From contig ONQL01000033.1 of NCBI GenBank assembly GCA_900319985.1, forward strand, positions 1 through 16,843: a stretch of 16,843 nucleotides of DNA. The letters are read 5' to 3'. Numbering within the stretch: position 1 is the first letter of the stretch; each line of letters begins with the position of its first letter. The position numbers and the translations under genes were made by a program. The notes beneath the pieces are model-generated. The model saw only the letters and a list, made by a program, of their open reading frames with translations. It was not told the origin of the DNA and made no database searches. Origin of the DNA: an uncultured Methanobrevibacter sp. Lineage in GTDB: Archaea; Methanobacteriota; Methanobacteria; Methanobacteriales; Methanobacteriaceae. Of the stretch, positions 7,140-14,750 are shown piece after piece.

Positions 7140-8445
7140 AAGTAATCATCATCCCTTTTATGTTTAAGTCGTCTTTTGGGAAAATCATTTTATTTCCATC
7201 AAATACCATGTGAATCAAGGCATTCCTGTCGGTTTCAAATTCACCAACCGTAATGTCATCTTCAACACCCATCATTTTTCTTGTAAATGAAGTCATGATA
7301 TCCTCAGGAGCAGTTATATCCAGCAAGCCTTCATCATAAAACTCAACAATTGCATCAACTGTTCTTTTGGCGGCATCACCCTGACCATATGGATTTTCGG
7401 CTTTTTTCATATTTTGGGCAAAATCATCATCCTCTACAATCCTTTTAACATATTTCAGGATTGCCTCTTTGTCTGCGCCCACAAGAATATTGCCTCCAAC
7501 AGCTACAGTTTCAGGCCTTTCAGTATTGTATCTTAAAGTCAGTGCAGGCACATCAAGTGTAATGGCCTCTTCCTGAAGACCTCCTGAATCTGTTAAAATT
7601 AAAGTTGAAAGGGAAGTTAACTGTAAAAAATCAAGATATCCTATAGGTTTTATGATATGAACATGCTTTAAATCATTCAATTCATCGAACAAGCCAAAAT
7701 TCTGCAGCATATTTTTGGTTCTTGGATGAATCGGAAAAATGATATTCATATAATCCAGTTCCTTTAAAGCTTCGATAATATTTGTAACTCTTCTTTTGTC
7801 ATCCACATTTTCTGCCCGATGCATTGTTAAAGTCAATATATTATCCATATCCCCAATATTCAAGCTGGTCAATGACTCTTGTGAAAATCCTTTTTTTCTT
7901 GCAATTTCCAAATGTCTAAAGCAGGCATCAACAACAGTATTTCCAGTAATAATTAGGTTTTTGTGTGAAAATCCCTCCGCCAAAAGATTAACCGCAGACT
8001 CTTCGGTTGGAATAAAATACATTGAAGAACACACATCGGCAGCTCGGCGGTTTAACTCTTCAGGCATTGTCATGTCAAAAGATCTGAGTCCGGCCTCAAC
8101 ATGACCCACGGCAATATGCAGTTTGGAAGCAACCAAAGCACCGGCCAATACAGCGTTGGTGTCACCCTGCACAAGCACAATATCAGGTTTTTCATCAAGC
8201 AAAACCTCTTCAATGCCCTTCATCATCAAACCGGTTTGCCGGCCATGAGTTCCAGAACCGACATGAATATTATAATCCGGAGCAGGAATTTCCAAGTCCC
8301 TAAAAAATGCATCAGACATCTCATCATCATAATGCTGACCAGTATGCAAAACAATCTGATCAATGCCCCTTCGGGCAATTTCATCAATAATTGGAGCCAT
8401 CTTAATTATTTCAGGCCTTGTTCCTAAAATTGTAGCTATTTTCAT
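7123..8445 (-). CDS. wecB: UDP-N-acetylglucosamine 2-epimerase (non-hydrolysing), with C-terminal tail
   Basis: 440 residues from the ATG at 8445, which begins the canonical MKIATILGTRPEIIK. GTG at 8454 and ATG at 8451 are in-frame alternatives, but the GTGAT site just upstream favours 8445. Family motifs in order: HTGQHYDDEM, VQGDTNAVLAG, GHVEAGLRS, MPEELNRRAAD, HRAEN, HPRT, LTDSGGLQEEA. The enzyme interconverts UDP-GlcNAc and UDP-ManNAc for surface glycans. Usual members are about 365-380 residues; this one carries about 63 extra residues after residue 377 that I do not recognise. It heads an operon with mfnD and mfnF, an odd partnership of glycan and cofactor genes. Confidence 0.9.
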   Translation of the reverse strand: MKIATILGTRPEIIKMAPIIDEIARRGIDQIVLHTGQHYDDEMSDAFFRDLEIPAPDYNIHVGSGTHGRQTGLMMKGIEEVLLDEKPDIVLVQGDTNAVLAGALVASKLHIAVGHVEAGLRSFDMTMPEELNRRAADVCSSMYFIPTEESAVNLLAEGFSHKNLIITGNTVVDACFRHLEIARKKGFSQESLTSLNIGDMDNILTLTMHRAENVDDKRRVTNIIEALKELDYMNIIFPIHPRTKNMLQNFGLFDELNDLKHVHIIKPIGYLDFLQLTSLSTLILTDSGGLQEEAITLDVPALTLRYNTERPETVAVGGNILVGADKEAILKYVKRIVEDDDFAQNMKKAENPYGQGDAAKRTVDAIVEFYDEGLLDITAPEDIMTSFTRKMMGVEDDITVGEFETDRNALIHMVFDGNKMIFPKDDLNIKGMMITYDTRE

Positions 8446-8522
8446 AATCATCACTCATTTATAATGTTTATTAAAAATACCATAAAAAATTTTATGAAAA
8501 TGAAAGCTTTTTGAGTGAAAAT

Positions 8523-8545
8523 TAAAAAAATATAAAAAATAGATT
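8523..8545 (-). terminator. T-rich terminator after the small membrane protein gene
   Basis: About 20 bases after the stop codon at 8562 the minus strand has T-runs of six and seven separated by ATA. This is a plausible oligo-T terminator of the truA unit, lying before the wecB promoter. No hairpin of note. Confidence 0.45.
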
Positions 8546-8561
8546 AATTCAAAAATTGATT

Positions 8562-8906
8562 TTAATTAAAGAAAGGTAACTTACCGTTGTCCATGATAAC
8601 ATTACCTATAATAAATGATCCGATAACCACACCAAATGCTGTACAAACCGCAATAACAGCAATATTTAATATGAATGCTTCAACAAGAGCATTGATTGGA
8701 ATAGGCGTACCATTTTTAGATTTATCCTGTATAGCTGCCCCAATAGGAAAAATAGTCATAAGTATCGAGAATATCAATATGAATGGAATGGAACTAATCC
8801 ATAAGTTAGACTCATTATGGTGGATTGCAAGATAGATTCCTAAAACCAATCCTATTACAATACTTATAATAGAAAATCTGTCAAATACATCATATATTAA
8901 TCCCAT
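8562..8906 (-). CDS. Small membrane protein, function unknown
   Basis: 114 residues from the ATG at 8906, which has a GGGAG site 6 bases upstream; the frame is open for 10 more codons upstream, but those overlap the truA end and lack such a site. Three hydrophobic helices are visible (about residues 12-30, 36-58 and 78-108), with a polar loop QDKSKNGTPIP between the second and third. I do not recognise the family. It follows truA by 20 bases on the same strand and is probably co-transcribed; that says little about its role. Confidence 0.75.
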   Translation of the reverse strand: MGLIYDVFDRFSIISIVIGLVLGIYLAIHHNESNLWISSIPFILIFSILMTIFPIGAAIQDKSKNGTPIPINALVEAFILNIAVIAVCTAFGVVIGSFIIGNVIMDNGKLPFFN

Positions 8907-8926
8907 TAAATACTCCCTAACAAATA

Positions 8927-9793
8927 TTATTTGCATACATCATTTAAACTTTTTATCATTGACTCCCTGATTGCATATCTTTTCTGAAGATCCGCCAATG
9001 AATCAACCAAATCCCTTCTGAAACGTTCACATGCATAATCATCATATCTGAATTTGATACCATCATATTGAATATCCATTAAAATTAGATATTCAGCCTC
9101 AGTTACCTTAATATTGGCACGTGGAGAATCATCAGAAGGATTTAATAAATCCCGAACTTCATCCAAGGTCATCTTTCCAATAGCCACATCAACAAACACT
9201 CTCATCATTTTCCGAACCATATTCCATAAAAATGACTCGCCATAAATATCAACAAAAATTGGAGATATCGTATCATGCAAATTTGGGAATTCTCTTTTGT
9301 GATAGTCATTCAAGCCCACTTTTGTGATTTTAATGTCATCAATTGTTCTGGTAGTGGTTTTCTGAAAGCGCTTTGTGAAATTGGTGAAGTTATGAGTCCC
9401 CTTAAAGACTTCTGCACATTCATTTAGTTTATCCATATCCAAATCCTGAAACAGCATATAACGGTATTGCCTCATTTGAGCATACCTTGGTTTAAATGCA
9501 TACCTTACAGGAGCACTAGCTAAAATCTGAATATCATCCGGCAAGGAATTATTGATTTCATTTACGCGAACCTCCTTTTCAGACTGAAAAATGATAACAT
9601 TACCTAAACTGTGAACGCCAGCATCAGTTCTTCCAGCTATCCTAAATCTGGATTTCTTCAAATCATCGATATAATCAAGTTTGCGCAAATGATATATCAG
9701 TTCCTCTTCAACCGTCCTCAAGTCCGGCTGCCTTTGAAAACCATGAAAATTGGTTCCGATATATCCGATTTTTAGTGCTGTCCGTTTCATCAT
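8927..9793 (-). CDS. truA: tRNA pseudouridine synthase A
   Basis: 288 residues with the TruA fold landmarks: IGYIGTNFHGFQRQ near the N terminus, AGRTDAGVHS with catalytic Asp57, the YRYMLF strand, HNFTNFTK, and FLWNMVRKMMR. It converts uridines at positions 38-40 of tRNA anticodon arms to pseudouridine. Two ATG codons in tandem (9793 and 9790) are possible starts. I see no good ribosome binding site, and a TATA-like TTTATTTTA about 26 bases upstream suggests a leaderless or nearly leaderless message, so 9793 is tentative. The gene has its own promoter, independent of the AT-rich region beyond it. Confidence 0.93.
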   Translation of the reverse strand: MMKRTALKIGYIGTNFHGFQRQPDLRTVEEELIYHLRKLDYIDDLKKSRFRIAGRTDAGVHSLGNVIIFQSEKEVRVNEINNSLPDDIQILASAPVRYAFKPRYAQMRQYRYMLFQDLDMDKLNECAEVFKGTHNFTNFTKRFQKTTTRTIDDIKITKVGLNDYHKREFPNLHDTISPIFVDIYGESFLWNMVRKMMRVFVDVAIGKMTLDEVRDLLNPSDDSPRANIKVTEAEYLILMDIQYDGIKFRYDDYACERFRRDLVDSLADLQKRYAIRESMIKSLNDVCK

Positions 9794-9830
9794 ATATACT
9801 TTTACAAGTCATGTAAAATAAAGTTTAAGT

Positions 9831-9874
9831 AAAAAAACGAGGAGGGGTAAATAGCTAATATAATAGCTATTTAC
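9831..9874 (-). terminator. Hairpin plus T7 terminator facing truA
   Basis: GTAAATAGCTA and TAGCTATTTAC (9847-9857 and 9864-9874) form a perfect 11-bp inverted repeat with a 6-base loop. On the minus strand the hairpin is followed by CCCCTCCTCG and seven T (9837-9831), the same CG-T7 ending as the tes terminator at 2745-2778. It would end a leftward transcript just before truA, although no gene lies within 500 bases upstream. The pyrimidine stretch is complementary to a ribosome binding site, which may be chance. Confidence 0.6.
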
Positions 9875-10370
9875 ATATGGCCTTATTAATTTGGTATTAT
9901 ATTAATGAATAAAAGGGAGATAATTAAAATTTTAAAAATTTTGAAGATAGAGAAAATAATGATATACTAATTTTAATTATCCCATTTTAGATTTTTCTAA
10001 ACCCAAATAAAACTAAGTAGTAATAACAATATAAACATTATTAAAAAATTAACCTGATTAAAATCTTTTAAATTTAAAAAAAATAGATTAAAATAAAATA
10101 ATGCATTAATCAAGGATTATTAATTAAATAAAATAAAATTAAAAAACATACAATACTTTTTTGACAACAAGTAATAACAATAAATTTTAACAAAAACAAT
10201 TAAAATATAAAAAAACAAACTTCAATTAAAATATTAGCAATATAACTTTAAAATAATACTTCATAAATTAAAAAACAATTTTAAAATCAATATTTATTTA
10301 AAATACAAAAAATAAAAAGGATTTAAAAGTAATACTTTTTTTAAAAATAATACTACTTAAAATTTTAATC
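9838..10370 (-). ncRNA. Gene-free AT-rich stretch; candidate leftward non-coding RNA
   Basis: About 530 bases without any credible coding frame on either strand. The only short frames are a dozen or so codons long and lack usable ribosome binding sites. Base composition is extreme, mostly A and T with scattered A-runs. Reading leftward, it starts with a promoter-like block carrying the GTAATAC palindrome (10325-10353) and ends in a hairpin terminator (9831-9874), which is what a transcription unit without a protein would show. A decayed gene or simply a long 3' region of the transporter operon is equally possible. I see no tRNA, C/D guide RNA or other known structure. Confidence 0.25.
10325..10353 (-). 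promoter_or_regulatory. Orphan GTAATAC operator and promoter-like block
   Basis: AAAAGTA-A-TACTTTT (10325-10339) is a perfect 7-bp-arm palindrome, with a degenerate copy ATAATAC at 10347-10353. On the minus strand the segment TTTTTAAAAAAAGTATTACT is identical in the binding-protein promoter, including the TATA-like part. It therefore looks like a second copy of that promoter. Reading leftward it faces no protein gene, only the AT-rich stretch up to truA. Confidence 0.55.
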
Positions 10371-10874
10371 TCAAACAAATTTAACCATATGAGTAGTTTC
10401 ATCATAGTCATCTTCTTCAAAAGTTACCTCATAGCCCAATGATTTCCAAAAAGGTATGGCAGCATCAAGATAGCGATGTGTATGCAGATATATTTTATCA
10501 TACCTCTCTTTTCTGGCAAATTGTTCAATGCAATCGACAAGCAAACGTGCAATTCCCATTCTCCTATACTTTTCATCAACCATCAATCTCCAGATGCTTG
10601 CAGTATCCTCATTAGAATAGTAACCCTCAAAAAATTCATAATCCTTATCATAGGCACGTACCGCCGCAGTCGCAACAATCATATCATCATCGATTGCCAC
10701 AAATAAATTATTCCTGTTTGGAAGCACATAATAATCCCTCAAACCATCAATATCATAATGAAACTTGGGAGTGGGACCAATACCATACTCATTTTTGATT
10801 TGACCATATAAAAAATCTTTAACTGATTTGATTTCATTCAAATCATCCTTGATTTCCCTAATTTGTATATTCAT
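10371..10874 (-). CDS. GNAT-family N-acetyltransferase (transporter-linked copy 1)
   Basis: 167 residues from the ATG at 10874, just after GGTGAT; an upstream ATG at 10889 is in frame but lies before that site. The acetyl-CoA-binding motif A is clear: VDEKYRRMGIARLLV, with RRMGIA at about 104-109. FWKSLGYEV is the typical motif-B end. The substrate is unknown. It is last in the operon after the two permeases, 51 bases downstream, with a run of nine T on the coding strand in the gap. It is a paralogue of the GNAT at 15459-16022, sharing RAYDKD, the SIWRL.VDE block and IYLHTH. Modification or detoxification of the imported ligand is conceivable but inferred only from position. Confidence 0.85.
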   Translation of the reverse strand: MNIQIREIKDDLNEIKSVKDFLYGQIKNEYGIGPTPKFHYDIDGLRDYYVLPNRNNLFVAIDDDMIVATAAVRAYDKDYEFFEGYYSNEDTASIWRLMVDEKYRRMGIARLLVDCIEQFARKERYDKIYLHTHRYLDAAIPFWKSLGYEVTFEEDDYDETTHMVKFV

Positions 10875-10925
10875 AACATCACCACACATGACTAAAAAAA
10901 AAGAAAAGAGAAATTTTAATTTCCC

Positions 10926-11780
10926 CTATTCCTGAGCGGTTTCAGGATTCAATAATTTTTCAACATTTTCCCCTATGAAATCAAACAGCAATACCACAAT
11001 CAATAAAGACATACCAGGATAGAATGCCAACCACCAATATCCTGAGGATAAATAGTGCATTGATTCTGATAGAATTACTCCAATCGCAGGTTCATGAGGT
11101 GGTAAACCAAATCCTAAAAAGGTTATTGCGGCTTCATGCATAATCGCATGAGGAAACATTAAAATGACACCTACAATAATCTGGGAAACTACCAACGGCA
11201 AAATATGTTTGGTTGCAATCCATACTCTAGATTTTCCAAGATTTTCAGCCAGGTGCACATATTCTTTAGTTTTAATTTCTTTAACTTCAGACCTTAAAAC
11301 TCTTGCAAGAGGAGTCCAATGAGTTAAACCGACACCCATAACGACACCAAATACTCCCCCTCCAAACATTACTGATACAAGAATTATTAAAAGAATATGA
11401 GGTATTGAACCAAATAAATCAATGATTCCAGCAACAAGTTCATCTGCAAATTTATTAAAGCTTGAAAACAATCCCAAAATAATTGAAATAAGAGTACTGA
11501 CAGCAGATGCAATGAACCCCACCATCAGACTTAATCCAAGTCCAGCAATTGTTCTTTGAAACATATCTCTTCCCATCCAATCAGTACCGAAAATATGTTC
11601 TAGAGAAGGCATCTGATTTGCATTTACAAAGCTGGTTGGAATATCAGGAATAAAATAACCTGAAATAAAAATTGATACAATCACCAATGATGATAGTGCA
11701 ATGATTACAATAGTTTTTGTTCTGAGATTTGCAGGATATAAAAACCACTGTTTCTTATCATCAGCTTTTTTCTTAATCAC
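10926..11780 (-). CDS. Peptide/nickel-type ABC transporter permease, second subunit (DppC/NikC-like)
   Basis: 284 residues from a GTG at 11780. The frame is open from TTG at 11810, but AAGGAG lies 10 bases before the GTG, inside the end of the preceding permease gene, and the two genes then overlap by 8 bases, suggesting coupled translation. An N-terminal helix (about 22-43) precedes EHIFGTDWMGRDMFQRTIAGLGLSL, typical of DppC/NikC. The EAA-like loop that contacts the ATPase reads YVHLAENLGKSRVWIATKHILP. It forms the importer channel with the upstream permease. Family members move di/oligopeptides, nickel complexes or metallophores; specificity cannot be read here. Confidence 0.9.
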   Translation of the reverse strand: MIKKKADDKKQWFLYPANLRTKTIVIIALSSLVIVSIFISGYFIPDIPTSFVNANQMPSLEHIFGTDWMGRDMFQRTIAGLGLSLMVGFIASAVSTLISIILGLFSSFNKFADELVAGIIDLFGSIPHILLIILVSVMFGGGVFGVVMGVGLTHWTPLARVLRSEVKEIKTKEYVHLAENLGKSRVWIATKHILPLVVSQIIVGVILMFPHAIMHEAAITFLGFGLPPHEPAIGVILSESMHYLSSGYWWLAFYPGMSLLIVVLLFDFIGENVEKLLNPETAQE

Positions 11781-12762
11781 CGAACTCACTCTCCTTAATT
11801 CTTGGATCAATCAGGTAATATGAGATATCAGCAAGCAGATTACCTACAAATACAAATACTGCACTAAAAAGAACAATACCTAAAAACAATGGAACATCAC
11901 TTTGAAGACCCGCAGCAACAGCCGTTTGACCAATTCCAGGATAAGAGAAAACCTGTTCGACCAAAACAGCTCCACCAAACAGTTCACTAAATGATAAAAA
12001 TTGCAATGTAATTGCAGGAAGTAGAATATTTCTTATTCCATGATTTTTTACTAAGTCCCATCCTTTTTCTCCACGGGATTTTGCAAATAAAACATAATCA
12101 GAAGATAAAACTTGAATTAACTCATTACGAGTATACATTGCAATAGGAGCCAGGCCAACCAAACTTAATGTTAATGTAGGAAGTACCAGTCTGGATGCCC
12201 ATTCCGCAAATGTTGCATCAGTACTGCTAACACCAATAGGTACACCGAAACCAATCGGGAACCATTTCAAGTAAACTGCAAATACCATTAAAATAAGCAT
12301 TCCTACCCAGAAGGAAGGAGCAGATTGAATTGCATAACAGTACACCTTTACCGCTTTATCAATCAATGACCCTTTATTTTTTCCAGCGACTACTCCTAAT
12401 GCAAAACCTATAAGTCCACTTAAAAGCCATGATAATGCCATAAGCACAATTGAAGCAGTGAATTTATCAATAATTACATCAAGAACAGGAGCACGATAAA
12501 TTAAAGAAGTACCGAGATTGCCCTGAACCAAATCCATCAACCAATTGAAAATTTTTGTAGGCAATGGAACATTAGTACCAAAATAACCTTCCAATATTGT
12601 TCTTTGAGCTTCAGAAACAGCTGCTCCTTTTAAATAAGTACTGACTGGATCAATAGGGGATAAATCTAATAATATAAAACTAAAAATTGCTACTGCAACC
12701 ATCAATATTATAAATCTTATTAATTTATAACCAAAAAATTTCAATATCTGATTTTTATTCAA
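11773..12762 (-). CDS. Peptide/nickel-type ABC transporter permease, first subunit (DppB/NikB-like)
   Basis: 329 residues, normal for DppB/NikB. An N-terminal helix (about 13-31) is followed by the family's LSPIDPVSTYL segment and five more helices. The EAA-like loop reads YVLFAKSRGEKGWDLVKNHGIRNILLPAI, and VEQVFSYPGIGQ is a strong family signature. The start is TTG at 12762, preceded by a GGGGGT site; the next ATG is 20 codons inside the first helix. It lies 60 bases downstream of the binding-protein gene, across two long T-runs that may reduce its expression relative to that gene, and overlaps the next permease. Confidence 0.9.
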   Translation of the reverse strand: MNKNQILKFFGYKLIRFIILMVAVAIFSFILLDLSPIDPVSTYLKGAAVSEAQRTILEGYFGTNVPLPTKIFNWLMDLVQGNLGTSLIYRAPVLDVIIDKFTASIVLMALSWLLSGLIGFALGVVAGKNKGSLIDKAVKVYCYAIQSAPSFWVGMLILMVFAVYLKWFPIGFGVPIGVSSTDATFAEWASRLVLPTLTLSLVGLAPIAMYTRNELIQVLSSDYVLFAKSRGEKGWDLVKNHGIRNILLPAITLQFLSFSELFGGAVLVEQVFSYPGIGQTAVAAGLQSDVPLFLGIVLFSAVFVFVGNLLADISYYLIDPRIKESEFGD

Positions 12763-12784
12763 AAATTAACCCCCAGAAAAATTT

Positions 12785-12806
12785 TAAAAAAAAATAAAAA
12801 AAAGGA
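12785..12806 (-). terminator. Oligo-T tracts between binding protein and permease genes
   Basis: On the minus strand, runs of eight T (12803-12796) and nine T (12794-12786) separated by one A follow the binding-protein stop codon. Archaeal polymerase terminates at such runs. Since the permease genes have no evident separate promoter in the 60-base gap, this is probably a partial terminator that yields more binding protein than permease. Confidence 0.5.
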
Positions 12807-12822
12807 AAAATGAATTAATTAA

Positions 12823-14427
12823 TTATTTTCTGGTCCAATCACAGATATTAATTAAAACATCATTTCCTAAACCATCAGGTTGACTTCCAATATCAACTCC
12901 ATCTTTAATGAAATAGTTATAGTCATAGTTGACTAACCATACAAATGGAGCGTCACCAGCAGGACCCCAACCTCCACCATTAACAAGTGCAGATTGTGAC
13001 CATAATGAATCAGCTTGTTTTAAATCATTAGCATGCATTGCATCTTCCATCAACTTATCAGAAGCTGTATTATTATATAAACCTGGGTTCATATAGAAGT
13101 CATCAGCTTCTTTACTGTGATATTGTTGATAGATTGATTTGTATGGGTCAGGAGAGGTTTGTTGCATTAATGCAGGGGAACTGTACATGTTTTTATAGAT
13201 TGTATCCCAGTCTGCACCTTCAAGTTTTACCTCAATTCCTATTTCTTTTGCTTGTTCAGCAAATACAGTTGATAAAGATTGTCTGTCAAGATAATCAGGA
13301 GGATAGTATAAACTGAATGATGCTTTTGTACCATTCTTCTCTACAATTCCGTCTCCATCCTTATCTTCCCATCCACCATCTTTTAAGATTTTCTTTGCTT
13401 GAGCGACATCTGCATCTTTAACTTTGGAAGCATTATTTGCATAATCTCTTGTATCTACACCAGTGTATTCCGGAGTAGCATGACCTGAGAATATATCATC
13501 ACACATAGTCTGACGATTTACACCTACATTTAATGCTTGTCTGATAGCCTTATCTGCAGTTACATTATTTCCTATTTTTGCACTTGCATTACTTACCTTA
13601 CCAGTATCGTTAAGATAAGGGAAAGATACTCCTTGCGCCCTACCTGCAGATACTTCATAGAATTGATATCCATCCACAGTTTGATTTAATGCTGAAGTTG
13701 CTACAGGAACCACATCAACATTACGGGATTTTGCAAGTTCTAACCAAGTAGACTCTTCAGGGAACAATAAGGTTAATTGGGTGAAATATGGTTTGTCACC
13801 ATAATACTTATCATTTACTTTGAAGATTGCTTGTTGACCTTTATCCCAGTGATCCAATACATAAGGTCCAGTACCGATTGGTTTTTCTCCATAAGTGTTG
13901 TTATCATATGAATCTGACGGTACAATACCCAAGTATCTTAAATCATAAATAAAGGTAGATCTTGGTTCTTTTAATTTGAATTCAACAGTGGTTTTATTTA
14001 CGGCAGTTGCATTTTCAAGATTTGTTAAATCCAACTCAGATTTTGTTGTTTTTGCAGTATTAAATGTGAATGCTACATCTTCTGCATCAAAATCAGAATC
14101 ATCTGAAAATTTAACACCCTCCCTAACATTTACAGTCCAGGTTTTACCATCACTACTTACTGAATAACCAGTAGCAAGGTCTGGAGCAAAAGAGCCGTTT
14201 TTATCAGTTTTAAATAAACAACTTTGTACTAAAGGATTATAATTCTGGTGTCCACATCCCCAACCTGTTAATGGATTAAATCCAGATTTAGGTTCTTTGA
14301 TGTTACTGTGAGCCGCTACAGTCAAATGGGTTGGATCATTATCATGAGACCCACCCATAAAAGCAAAGGCTGCAACAACAATGACAATAACTGCAATGAT
14401 TCCACCAATAACCAGTTTCTTGTCCAT
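12823..14427 (-). CDS. Membrane-anchored substrate-binding protein of a peptide/nickel-type ABC importer (SBP family 5)
   Basis: 534 residues from the ATG at 14427, which has GGAG 9 bases upstream; an earlier in-frame ATG (14442) overlaps that site. Residues 3-24 form one hydrophobic helix after KK, with no lipobox cysteine, so the protein is probably anchored by an uncleaved or archaeal-type signal. SBP_bac_5 landmarks are DLATGYSVSSDGKTWTVNVREGVKFSD, PIGTGPYVLDHW, AIRQALNVGVNRQ and AKKILKDGGW. The segment GWGCGHQNYNPLVQSC (about 55-70) has Cys and His at the place where related NikA-like proteins read GWGxxxNPLFQS; metal-complex binding is possible but unproven. It is first in the transporter operon, behind two palindromic operators. 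Confidence 0.9.
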   Translation of the reverse strand: MDKKLVIGGIIAVIVIVVAAFAFMGGSHDNDPTHLTVAAHSNIKEPKSGFNPLTGWGCGHQNYNPLVQSCLFKTDKNGSFAPDLATGYSVSSDGKTWTVNVREGVKFSDDSDFDAEDVAFTFNTAKTTKSELDLTNLENATAVNKTTVEFKLKEPRSTFIYDLRYLGIVPSDSYDNNTYGEKPIGTGPYVLDHWDKGQQAIFKVNDKYYGDKPYFTQLTLLFPEESTWLELAKSRNVDVVPVATSALNQTVDGYQFYEVSAGRAQGVSFPYLNDTGKVSNASAKIGNNVTADKAIRQALNVGVNRQTMCDDIFSGHATPEYTGVDTRDYANNASKVKDADVAQAKKILKDGGWEDKDGDGIVEKNGTKASFSLYYPPDYLDRQSLSTVFAEQAKEIGIEVKLEGADWDTIYKNMYSSPALMQQTSPDPYKSIYQQYHSKEADDFYMNPGLYNNTASDKLMEDAMHANDLKQADSLWSQSALVNGGGWGPAGDAPFVWLVNYDYNYFIKDGVDIGSQPDGLGNDVLINICDWTRK

Positions 14428-14466
14428 AATTTTTTTCTCCATATAATTAATTAAGAATATTAAAAT

Positions 14467-14516
14467 AAAAAGTAATACTTTTTTTAAAAAAATTACCTAA
14501 TTAGTAATACTAATTA
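14467..14516 (-). promoter_or_regulatory. Paired palindromic operators of the ABC transporter operon
   Basis: AAAAAGTA-A-TACTTTTT (14467-14483) is a perfect 17-bp palindrome. TAATTAGTA-A-TACTAATTA (14498-14516) is a perfect 19-bp palindrome. Their centres (14475 and 14507) are 32 bp apart, three helical turns. The A/T stretch between them includes the likely TATA box (TTTTTTTAAAA on the minus strand), so a bound repressor would flank or cover it. The same 32-bp pairing occurs at 16037/16069. A third, weaker copy GTAATAA is at 14545-14551. Confidence 0.7.
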
Positions 14517-14710
14517 AAATTATTTTAATAACATATAATAGTTAGTAATAATATATATAAAAAGATATTTATTACTTTTAAAGACCAATTTATAAAATAA
14601 TCATAGTTCAAAAAAAGCATTTGTAAAATATATGGCTGAAATTAATAACTATAAAATACCATACATCATAAGGACAATTTAACATCAAAATTAAACAAAA
14701 AAAATGTAAC

Positions 14711-14730
14711 ATATATTTTAAAAGTAATAC
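14711..14730 (+). promoter_or_regulatory. TATA-like box with GTAATAC operator of the QueG-like gene
   Basis: ATATATTTTA (14711-14720) is a plausible TATA box, and AAAAGTAATAC follows directly with the core at 14724-14730. The ATG is only 20 bases further on, so the operator sits between box and transcription start, a classic repressor position. Only the left arm of the longer palindrome is kept here (AAAA before the core, AAAA rather than TTTT after it). The gene has no visible ribosome binding site and may be leaderless. Confidence 0.55.
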
Positions 14731-14750
14731 AAAAATTAAATTTAAATAAA

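Larger units (their letters stand above)
14428..14750. other. Divergent intergenic region between transporter operon and QueG-like gene
   Basis: A 323-bp AT-rich spacer holding the leftward transporter promoter (14460-14516) and the rightward promoter of the iron-sulfur protein gene (14711-14750). Between them, 14552-14700, I see no coding frame, only a GTATTAC-like TTATTACTTTT at 14569-14579. No RNA gene is recognisable. Confidence 0.5.

Noticed and set aside
8485..8505. CATAAAA/TTTTATG hairpin upstream of wecB as an operator or riboswitch
   Set aside because: A short A/T-only stem of this kind is easily produced by chance in such AT-rich spacers, and no conserved riboswitch features are seen.
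9876..9911. An 11-codon frame after the hairpin on the plus strand, with GGAGG upstream
   Set aside because: The ribosome site is about 30 bases from the ATG and the frame is tiny; no support for translation.
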